A stretch of 6,684 bases of DNA, taken from NCBI GenBank assembly GCA_023255285.1, contig JALRIY010000123.1:1-6684 (forward strand), written 5' to 3'. A program made the position numbers and the translations under genes. Source of the stretch: Algoriphagus sp. GTDB lineage: Bacteria > Bacteroidota > Bacteroidia > Cytophagales > Cyclobacteriaceae. Shown in pieces: positions 1-4,676 of the stretch. Below the pieces are notes generated by a model that saw only the letters and a list, made by a program, of their open reading frames with translations, did no database searches and was not told where the DNA came from. Each line of letters begins with the position of its first letter. The stretch's first letter is position 1.

Positions 1-230
1 ATTAGTCCCATTGTGATTATAAAGAAGTTCTTAAATAAAATATTAATTGTATTCTTCTGTCTTGTTAATCCGATTTCTAAAAACGAAAATCCAAGATGCA
101 TAAAAAACACCAATGCTGCACAGAGCATCATCCAAACATTATTTGTAGTGAGCACATTGGTAGCCAGTGCTGCAGACAAATCCGTTTCTGTGACCAAATC
201 CATTGCCAATAGGCTTGTAAAATTGTTCAT
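1..230 (-). CDS. amt: Ammonium transporter (Amt/MEP/Rh family), N-terminal part, cut by the left window edge
   Basis: An inner-membrane channel of this family conducts ammonium/ammonia into the cell for nitrogen assimilation. The minus strand reads from an ATG at 230-228 through 76 codons to position 1 without a stop. An in-frame TAA lies one codon upstream, so the ATG is the first possible start. After about 30 polar residues with no clear signal peptide, residues 31-52 form the first membrane helix (NNVWMMLCAALVFFMHLGFS). Next comes the family-typical stretch FLEIGLTRQKNTINILFKN (about 50-68), which matches the GFALVEAGFTRAKN-type start of many bacterial Amt proteins, and then a second helix. 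The remaining roughly 80% of the protein, including the pore histidines, lies outside the window. No glnB/PII gene is visible upstream. The plus-strand frame at 13-237 is only its antisense shadow. The family call is firm; the substrate is inferred from the family. Confidence 0.85.
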   Translation of the reverse strand, partial: MNNFTSLLAMDLVTETDLSAALATNVLTTNNVWMMLCAALVFFMHLGFSFLEIGLTRQKNTINILFKNFFIITMGL

Positions 231-334
231 AGGTTAAGAATTAAGGTGGTTAGAAATACGCGTTTACTTCAATTATAACCCTCATTAGAAGATTTTATCG
301 AAGTTAATTATTTATTTGGTTATAAAACAAACCA

Positions 335-409
335 TTTTTTAATTATTTTTCATTTATTTTTATTTTTATAGTTAATTTTTTAACCAGTTTTTTAATTTTT
401 TGTGTTTTT
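335..409. other. AT-rich intergenic stretch with roughly helically spaced T-tracts (possible curved DNA)
   Basis: This lies in the 443-base gap between the Amt start (230) and the hemB stop (674). The plus strand carries runs of five or six T at 335-340, 346-350, 357-361, 363-367, 376-381, 388-393, 396-401 and 405-409. Several neighbours are centred 10-12 bases apart, close to one helical turn, which favours intrinsic bending. It lies 105-180 bases upstream of the amt start codon on the transcribed side, so it could be an upstream promoter or nucleoid-protein region. The phasing is imperfect and a regulatory role is only inferred. I saw no perfect TAnnTTTG promoter for amt between 231 and 430. 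Confidence 0.35.
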
Positions 410-424
410 ATCAATTTAAGGGGT

Positions 425-625
425 CTTATTTAAGCCTACTTCTAATAAAATCATGAAAAAAATTAAAGACCACTGAATTTATAAGGCATAAAATGAATTG
501 GGAGGTACATAACCAGCTAAAGAGAATTGTCAGTGGATAGCTTCTTCCACTACATAATACTCCTAATCGCTCTTGATACGAATAGTGGGCAAGACCTCTC
601 CGAATTAAAACCCTGGCCCTAGGAA
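425..625. other. Intergenic stretch without a recognised gene
   Basis: Between the T-tract region and the hemB terminator the composition becomes less AT-rich. It contains a short inverted repeat, AGTGGA (532-537) with TCCACT (546-551). One minus-strand frame is open from 738 (inside hemB, in another frame) down to a TAA at 428-426, about 103 codons. It has no ATG, and its translation resembles nothing I know. A decayed gene or chance are both possible. No RNA gene was recognised. Confidence 0.3.
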
Positions 626-626
626 T

Positions 627-654
627 AAAAAAAAGCCCCGATAAATCGGGGCTT
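627..654 (-). terminator. Rho-independent terminator of hemB
   Basis: On the minus strand, 20 bases past the hemB stop, the palindrome at 633-654 (arms AAGCCCCGAT and ATCGGGGCTT, GC-rich core GCCCCGA/TCGGGGC) is followed by eight consecutive T (complement of 634-627). The plus-strand side has no T run after the stem, so it acts in the minus direction. It probably ends the rocD-HAD-hemB transcript and separates it from amt. Confidence 0.9.
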
Positions 655-673
655 CCTAAAAATAAAAATTTCT

Positions 674-1645
674 CTACTGATTTAATTTTGCAAAATCCTT
701 GGCAAAGTAGGTTAAAATCACCTTGGCACCCGCACGCTTAATCGAAAGCAACATCTCGCTCATACTGCGTTCGTAGTCCAGCCAGCCCCGGGCTGCGGCA
801 GCCTTTACCATGCTGTATTCTCCAGATACGTTATAAGCAGCAATAGGAAGTGGATGGGCCTCGCTCAAAGACTTAATAATATCCAAATAACTCAAGGCAG
901 GCTTTACCATTAAAAAGTCAGCACCTTCTTCTACATCTAAGGCCGCCTCCACCAAGGCTTCCTTGCTATTGGCAGGATTCATTTGATAGGTTTTTTTATC
1001 CCCAAACTTGGGAGCAGAATCCAATGCATCACGGAACGGGCCATAAAAAGCACTTGCATACTTGGCAGTATAAGACATGATGGAGGTATCGCTAAATCCA
1101 TGCTGATCGAGCTGCTGGCGAATGTATCCCACACGACCGTCCATCATATCGGATGGGCCCAAAATATCTACACCTGCCTCAGCTTGAGCCAAAGCCATTT
1201 TACCCAAAATCACTAGAGTCTCGTCATTCAGGATTTTTCCATTTTTGACTAAGCCATCGTGTCCATCGCTATTGTAAGGATCCATCGCTACATCAGACAT
1301 CAAGCAAAGCTCAGGAAACTCTTTCTTGATTTGTCGTAAAGCCTTCAAGTAAAAAGTTTCGGGATTGTAACTCTCTGAGGCCACGGCATCTTTCAAGGAT
1401 TCTGGATAGGCCGGAAATACATCCACCGCACGGATTCCCAACTGCATACAAGACTCAATCTCCCGAAGCATCCCATCCAAGGATCTTCTGTAAATGCCCG
1501 GCATGGAAGCCACTTCACTTTCTTGATCGCGGCCCTCCACTAGAAATAAGGGGAAGATCAAGTCCTTGACGGACACCTGCGTTTCTTCCACCAAGTTGCG
1601 GACAGCTTCAGATTTACGATTTCGACGGGGTCTACGGGTATTCAT
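674..1645 (-). CDS. hemB: Porphobilinogen synthase (delta-aminolevulinic acid dehydratase), Asp-type metal site
   Basis: A cytosolic enzyme of tetrapyrrole (haem) synthesis that condenses two 5-aminolevulinate molecules into porphobilinogen. The 323-residue length and the opening RRPRRNRKSEAVRNLV suit a full-length family member. The two Schiff-base lysines are visible: K195 in SYTAKYAS and K248 in FLMVKPALSYLD. Other family marks are ILGPSDMMDGRVGYIR (161-176), FGDKKTYQMNP (214-224) and AYNVSGEYSM (270-279). The metal loop reads DVAMDPYNSDGHDG (118-131). The positions of the three zinc cysteines in E. coli-type enzymes are A120, D122 and D130, so this is the aspartate-rich type seen in Pseudomonas and plants, which is generally Mg-dependent. 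D127 replaces the His commonly found before the GH pair. The ATG overlaps the stop of the upstream HAD gene (TGATG), suggesting translational coupling. It is the last gene of the putative operon. Confidence 0.97.
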   Translation of the reverse strand: MNTRRPRRNRKSEAVRNLVEETQVSVKDLIFPLFLVEGRDQESEVASMPGIYRRSLDGMLREIESCMQLGIRAVDVFPAYPESLKDAVASESYNPETFYLKALRQIKKEFPELCLMSDVAMDPYNSDGHDGLVKNGKILNDETLVILGKMALAQAEAGVDILGPSDMMDGRVGYIRQQLDQHGFSDTSIMSYTAKYASAFYGPFRDALDSAPKFGDKKTYQMNPANSKEALVEAALDVEEGADFLMVKPALSYLDIIKSLSEAHPLPIAAYNVSGEYSMVKAAAARGWLDYERSMSEMLLSIKRAGAKVILTYFAKDFAKLNQ

Positions 1646-2298
1646 CAGGGTATCAGTTGGTGAATTAAATCGGGACCAATTTCGGAATAATCCTCGATAT
1701 ACCAGTCACAGGGAGGTAATTCCGATTTTTGATGAGAAGAAAGCACGGCCACTACTTTCATTCCGGCATTTTTAGCTGCACTCACGCCTGAGAAGGAATC
1801 CTCAAAGACCAAGCAACGATCTGGGGACAGGGAGAGATTGCCCGCAGACTTCAGATATACTTCGGGATCAGGCTTGTGCTTACTTACTTGCTCACTGGCA
1901 AGTGCAGATTCCAAGTGCGGAAAAAGATCCAACTTTCCAGCAATCAATTCCATATTGGCAAAAGGCGCAGATGTTGCAATTCCTGTTTTCAACCCCGCTT
2001 GCTTCAGCCCATGAAAAAAATCTAAAAATCCAGAAATGGGATCTATATGGTGCTGGTATATCTCTCGAAATAAACTTTCCTTTTCAAATTCCAAGTCAAG
2101 GAGTTCTTCCCCTTCAATTTTTCTACCTAAAAAATGGCTTAGAATATAGCCATTATTCTTCCCATACATGTGCTGGAAATACTCTTCTTCTGTCGGAAAG
2201 AGGTTTCGCTTTTCAAAAAAGCGGGAAAAGGCTTGGGCATGGTAGGGATTGGTGTGACAAATCACCCCATCCATATCAAAAATGACTGCTTTGGACAC
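1645..2298 (-). CDS. HAD-superfamily hydrolase, beta-phosphoglucomutase-like
   Basis: A 217-residue soluble haloacid-dehalogenase-fold protein, probably a phosphatase or phosphomutase acting on a small phosphorylated metabolite. Motif I is FDMDGV (7-12, nucleophile D8 and acid/base D10). Motif II is GIATSA (106-111, T109/S110), motif III is KHKPDP (140-145, K142), and motif IV is VFEDSFSGVSAAKNAGM (164-180, E166 and D167). A helical C1-type cap fills about residues 15-90, the layout of the PgmB/Gph subfamily. The start is a GTG at 2298-2296. An in-frame TAA lies at 2313-2311, and the only downstream ATG (M9) would cut off nucleophile D8, so the non-ATG start is needed. The gene begins 48 bases after the rocD stop and overlaps hemB by one base. 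The substrate cannot be told from sequence, and nothing ties it clearly to haem or ornithine metabolism. Confidence 0.9.
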   Translation of the reverse strand: MSKAVIFDMDGVICHTNPYHAQAFSRFFEKRNLFPTEEEYFQHMYGKNNGYILSHFLGRKIEGEELLDLEFEKESLFREIYQHHIDPISGFLDFFHGLKQAGLKTGIATSAPFANMELIAGKLDLFPHLESALASEQVSKHKPDPEVYLKSAGNLSLSPDRCLVFEDSFSGVSAAKNAGMKVVAVLSSHQKSELPPCDWYIEDYSEIGPDLIHQLIP

Positions 2299-2346
2299 AA
2301 CTGGAATCGTTTAATTGGAAAACAGGAGAAAGAGCGTTTTGTTAAC

Positions 2347-3615
2347 TCAACCGTAGGTGGCGACCACAGACTCAATGATGTCCACACATTCATGCAGCTG
2401 CTCTTCAGTTAGGACCAAAGGAGGCGCAAAGCGAATGATATTGCCATGAGTAGGCTTGGCCAGCAAACCAGCTTGTGCAAGTTTGACACAAATATCCCAG
2501 GCAGTACTGCTCTCGGGACCATCGTTGATGACCACGGCATTGAGCAAGCCCTTGCCCCGAACTAGGCTTAGGATCTTGTACTTGTCTACCAAGACTTGTA
2601 GTCGTAAACGGAACAAATCACCCAAATGACGGGCATTTTGCGCCAATTTTTCATCACGAACGACCTCTAAGGCAGTCATTGCTACGCGTGCCGCCACGGG
2701 ATTTCCACCAAAGGTAGATCCATGTTGACCGGGCTTTAAGACATTCATAATTGCGTCGTTTGCTAATACTGCAGAAACAGGATAAAAACCTCCAGACAAT
2801 GCTTTGCCTAAAATCAAAATATCGGGCTTGGTATAGGTCACCTGCTGTTCACAGTGCCCTTGACAGGTACAGTTGCCACAAACGGCAAGCAAGGAACCCG
2901 TACGGGCAATGCCTGTCTGAATCTCGTCAGCGATAAGCAATACGTTCTTCTTGCTACAAGCTGCTTTAACTTTGTTCAGGTAATCGGCTGCGGGAGTATA
3001 TACACCCGCCTCCCCTTGGATGGGTTCGATCAAAAAGGCAACTACTCCCTCTTGCTCTAAGGCCTGTTCTAGCGCAGCTATATCATCGTAAGGAACAGTA
3101 ATAAAACCTGGGGTAAAGGGCCCAAAGTTCTTGCGTGCTTCTTCATCTGTCGAAAAAGAAACGATAGTCGTGGTACGTCCATGAAAGTTACCTTCCGCTA
3201 CGATAATTTTCGCCTTATTCTCAGCAACACCTTTCACCTCATGCCCCCACTTTCTTGCCAGTTTTAAGGCTGTTTCCACGCCTTCCGCTCCGGTATTCAT
3301 GGGCAGCACCTTATCAAAGCCAAAGTAATTGGTTATGTACTGTTCAAAAGGTCCAAGCTGATCGTTATGAAAGGCACGGGATGTAAGGGTAAGCGTCCCC
3401 AACTGTTCAATCATGGCGTTTTTGATCCTTGGATGACAGTGCCCTTGATTCACCGCCGAGTAGGCAGACAAAAAATCATAGTACCGCTTTCCTTCCACAT
3501 CCCATACAAATACCCCTTCCCCGCGAGTCAATACGACGGGCAATGGATGGTAATTGTTCGCTCCGTACTTTTCTTCTAGAGCGATGGCTTGGTTACTTGA
3601 GGTGATGATTTCCAT
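2347..3615 (-). CDS. rocD: Ornithine aminotransferase (ornithine-oxo-acid transaminase)
   Basis: A PLP-dependent class-III aminotransferase that moves the delta-amino group of ornithine to 2-oxoglutarate, giving glutamate-5-semialdehyde (arginine/ornithine breakdown, proline supply). From the ATG at 3615 it has 422 residues. By comparison with human OAT, Y22 in NYHPLP and R147 in GNFHGR are substrate residues, NTGAE (107-111) binds the PLP phosphate, D230 in LLIADE contacts the PLP ring nitrogen, K271 in LGKALSGG is the Schiff-base lysine, and R395 lies in IIRFAPPL. An ATG at 3723 would add 36 residues with no family likeness and would cross the divergent gene; the family-like protein begins MEIITSSNQAIALEEKYGA, so I use 3615. 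The oddity is residues 246-255, CGNCTCQGHC, an insert where the human enzyme has DYENVR. It is the first gene of the putative rocD-HAD-hemB operon. Confidence 0.95.
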   Translation of the reverse strand: MEIITSSNQAIALEEKYGANNYHPLPVVLTRGEGVFVWDVEGKRYYDFLSAYSAVNQGHCHPRIKNAMIEQLGTLTLTSRAFHNDQLGPFEQYITNYFGFDKVLPMNTGAEGVETALKLARKWGHEVKGVAENKAKIIVAEGNFHGRTTTIVSFSTDEEARKNFGPFTPGFITVPYDDIAALEQALEQEGVVAFLIEPIQGEAGVYTPAADYLNKVKAACSKKNVLLIADEIQTGIARTGSLLAVCGNCTCQGHCEQQVTYTKPDILILGKALSGGFYPVSAVLANDAIMNVLKPGQHGSTFGGNPVAARVAMTALEVVRDEKLAQNARHLGDLFRLRLQVLVDKYKILSLVRGKGLLNAVVINDGPESSTAWDICVKLAQAGLLAKPTHGNIIRFAPPLVLTEEQLHECVDIIESVVATYG

Positions 3616-3623
3616 GATTTGCT

Positions 3624-3631
3624 TAATTTTG
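3624..3631 (+). promoter_or_regulatory. Candidate Bacteroidota -7 box (TAATTTTG) for the DUF5522 gene
   Basis: TAATTTTG is an exact match to the Bacteroidota TAnnTTTG box. It would start transcription near 3638, 31-50 bases before the two possible DUF5522 starts. A TTG lies upstream at 3597-3599, but the 24-base spacer is longer than usual. The box sits just outside the rocD start codon, inside the predicted rocD 5' leader. Short motif, so chance is possible in AT-rich DNA. Confidence 0.4.
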
Positions 3632-3656
3632 TAAACTGACAGTAGGTTGTCGTACA

Positions 3657-3683
3657 CAAATATAGGAAATGCCATTAGGCAAA
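3657..3683 (-). promoter_or_regulatory. Candidate Bacteroidota promoter of rocD
   Basis: On the minus strand TATATTTG (3664-3657) matches TAnnTTTG exactly and lies 41 bases before the rocD ATG, placing the start of transcription near 3650. A TTTG at 3683-3680 could be the -33 element, but the 15-base gap is shorter than the usual 17-23. The upstream part lies inside the start of the divergent DUF5522 reading frame. Confidence 0.5.
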
Positions 3684-3686
3684 GCC

Positions 3687-3839
3687 ATGAAAAACGAAAA
3701 GAAGCCCATTCCAACGTTAACACTTGAGGACTATTACATCAATAACCAAGGGCTATTGGTTTTTACTGAAAAATACCATCTGAAGCGCGGCTATTGCTGC
3801 GGAAGCGGATGCAAACATTGCCCCTACCCTAAATCCTAA
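3687..3839 (+). CDS. Small cysteine-rich DUF5522 family protein
   Basis: A 50-residue protein beginning MKNEKKPIPTLTLEDYYINN and ending in the compact Cys motif RGYCCGSGCKHCPYPKS (Cys 37, 38, 42 and 45). The LVFTEKYHLKRGYCCGSGC stretch is the signature I associate with DUF5522, a family of short, mostly bacterial proteins of unknown function. The CCxxxCxxCPY pattern could bind a metal such as zinc or an Fe-S cluster, but that is inference. The start is ambiguous: an in-frame ATG at 3669 would add MPLGKA, and a stop at 3663-3665 rules out anything earlier. I prefer 3687 because the charged MKNEKK start is more natural and the longer form would overlap the rocD promoter. It is divergent from rocD and lies 100 bases before rpmB on the same strand. 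No signal peptide or membrane segment is seen. Confidence 0.8.
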   Translation: MKNEKKPIPTLTLEDYYINNQGLLVFTEKYHLKRGYCCGSGCKHCPYPKS

Positions 3840-3840
3840 A

Positions 3841-3897
3841 AATCAAGGAATATTTTTAAAATAGTTGTTGCTACTATCCGAAAAGTTCCGATATTTG
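3841..3897 (+). promoter_or_regulatory. Promoter of the rpmB-rpmG-DUF4295 operon with an AT-rich upstream element
   Basis: TTG at 3868-3870 and GATATTTG at 3890-3897 are separated by 19 bases, the normal Bacteroidota spacing. The second box departs from TAnnTTTG only in its first base, and it is followed by CAG, giving a predicted start near 3904 and a leader of about 36 bases before the rpmB ATG. The A/T tracts at 3838-3862 lie where an UP element would sit, which suits a strongly transcribed ribosomal protein operon. Confidence 0.6.
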
Positions 3898-3939
3898 CAG
3901 ACCCAATACAGAAACGCATACCATTAAGTATACATTATC

Positions 3940-4182
3940 ATGGCAAAAGTTTGTGACATTACAGGCAAAAGACCTCAAGTAGGTAACAACGTGTCCCATG
4001 CGAACAACAAGACGAAACGTAGATTTTACCCAAATCTTCACAAGAAGAGTTTCTATGTTCCAGAAGAAGACGCTTGGATTACATTGAAAGTGTGCTCAAA
4101 GGCATTAAAGACAATCAACAAAAATGGCATCACTGCCGTGTTGAAAGAAGCACAGCAAAAAGGCATGATTGTCATCCGATAA
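3940..4182 (+). CDS. rpmB: 50S ribosomal protein L28 (bL28)
   Basis: A structural protein of the large ribosomal subunit. The 80 residues begin MAKVCDITGKRPQVGNNVSHANNKTKRRFYPNL, the classic L28 opening, in which the conserved CxxTGK element, the SHANNKTKR stretch and FxPNL follow in order. The rest (KKSFYVPEEDAWITLKVCSKALKTINKNG) fits the Bacteroidota form. The basic composition is as expected. No Shine-Dalgarno sequence is seen before the ATG; the leader ends in ACATTATC, as is normal for this phylum. It is the first gene of the ribosomal block, 31 bases before rpmG. Confidence 0.97.
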   Translation: MAKVCDITGKRPQVGNNVSHANNKTKRRFYPNLHKKSFYVPEEDAWITLKVCSKALKTINKNGITAVLKEAQQKGMIVIR

Positions 4183-4190
4183 TCCAGTCA

Positions 4191-4202
4191 CAGTCCCTTA
4201 AA
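4191..4202 (+). repeat. Leader repeat copy 1 (CAGTCCCTTAAA) before rpmG
   Basis: The 12-mer lies 11 bases before the rpmG ATG. An identical 12-mer lies 10 bases before the next gene's ATG. A partial tandem copy (CAGTCA) immediately precedes this one at 4185-4190. The AGTCCCT core is also the left arm of the terminator at 4611-4640. The repeat is directly seen; any function is inferred. Confidence 0.75.
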
Positions 4203-4213
4203 TATATTCAGAG

Positions 4214-4396
4214 ATGGCTAAGAAAGGCAACCGAGTACAAGTGATTATGGAGTGTACAGAGCATAAAAACTCTGGCATGCCAGGTACTTCTAGATACATC
4301 ACAACCAAAAATAGAAAAAACACTACCGAAAGATTGGAATTGAAAAAGTTCAACCCAATCCTAAAGAAGGTCACTGTTCATAAAGAAATAAAGTAA
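4214..4396 (+). CDS. rpmG: 50S ribosomal protein L33 (bL33), zinc-free form
   Basis: A structural protein of the large ribosomal subunit near the E site. The 60 residues include the L33 pattern: MAKKGNRVQVIMECTEHKNSG (1-21), then SRYITTKNRKNTTERLELKKF and the end NPILKKVTVHKEIK. Only one cysteine (C14) is present and the paired CxxC motifs are absent, so this is the C-minus form that does not need zinc. It lies 31 bases after rpmB and 37 bases before the DUF4295 gene, in the same direction and with no terminator between, so the three are probably one transcript. There is no Shine-Dalgarno sequence. Confidence 0.97.
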   Translation: MAKKGNRVQVIMECTEHKNSGMPGTSRYITTKNRKNTTERLELKKFNPILKKVTVHKEIK

Positions 4397-4411
4397 TTTT
4401 AGCTCGGGACC

Positions 4412-4423
4412 CAGTCCCTTAAA
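4412..4423 (+). repeat. Leader repeat copy 2 (CAGTCCCTTAAA) before the DUF4295 gene
   Basis: Identical to the 12-mer at 4191-4202 and placed 10 bases before the ATG. Here GGGAC (4406-4410) and GTCCC (4414-4418) could also fold into a five-pair stem with a three-base loop; copy 1 lacks the GGGAC partner. The stretch is not GA-rich and is not a Shine-Dalgarno site. Confidence 0.75.
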
Positions 4424-4433
4424 CAAAAAAGCA

Positions 4434-4586
4434 ATGGCTAAGAAAGTTGTAGCAACCCTTAAAAAAGAAGGTGGCGTGTCTTACGCCAAAGTAATTCGTG
4501 CAGTAAAGTCTCCAAAGACTGGCGCCTATACCTTTAGAGAAGAAATGGTCCCTTCTACGGAAGTGATGTCCACCTTAAATAAATAA
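4434..4586 (+). CDS. DUF4295 family protein, probable Bacteroidota ribosomal protein bL38
   Basis: A 50-residue basic protein, MAKKVVATLKKEGGVSYAKV at the start and IRAVKSPKTGAYTFREEMVP in the middle, ending STEVMSTLNK. The VKSPKTGAYTFxEE core is what I recognise as DUF4295, a family found next to rpmB and rpmG in Bacteroidota. A Bacteroidota-specific large-subunit protein named bL38 was reported from the Flavobacterium johnsoniae ribosome structure. I believe it is this family, from memory and from the operon position, but I cannot confirm the identity here. The start is the only sensible ATG, and its first 13 bases are identical to the rpmG start. It lies 37 bases after rpmG and is followed by an intrinsic terminator, so it closes the ribosomal operon. 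No cysteines or membrane segments are present. Confidence 0.88.
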   Translation: MAKKVVATLKKEGGVSYAKVIRAVKSPKTGAYTFREEMVPSTEVMSTLNK

Positions 4587-4610
4587 TTTACCTTCCTAAC
4601 GTTGGTTCTG

Positions 4611-4643
4611 AAGTCCCTCTGAATTTCTCAGCAGGGACTTTTT
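4611..4643 (+). terminator. Rho-independent terminator after the ribosomal operon
   Basis: The outer arms AAGTCCCT (4611-4618) and AGGGACTT (4633-4640) pair perfectly. The inner arms CTGA (4619-4622) and TCAG (4628-4631) extend the stem with one bulged C at 4632 and a five-base loop, and T residues continue to 4643. It lies 24 bases after the DUF4295 stop and 33 bases before ftsY. The T tract is short, so some read-through into ftsY is plausible. Confidence 0.85.
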
Positions 4644-4676
4644 CATTACCTTACCTTCCAATTAACTACATCACCC

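Noticed and set aside
13..237. Plus-strand reading frame of 74 codons
   Set aside because: It is antisense to the minus-strand frame that clearly encodes the N terminus of an ammonium transporter.
493..540. Short plus-strand frame MNWEVHNQLKRIVSG
   Set aside because: Fifteen codons with no promoter, no family likeness and no neighbour to support it.
1902..2412. Two plus-strand frames antisense to the HAD and rocD genes
   Set aside because: The minus-strand proteins carry complete motifs; these frames have no recognisable domain.
3616..3723. 36-residue N-terminal extension of ornithine aminotransferase
   Set aside because: The extra residues show no family likeness, cover the likely rocD promoter and run into the divergent DUF5522 gene; the family-typical protein starts at 3615.
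3837..3858. Hairpin TAAAAAT/ATTTTTA as a terminator of the DUF5522 gene
   Set aside because: All seven pairs are A-T and the left arm includes the stop codon; more likely the AT-rich upstream part of the rpmB promoter.
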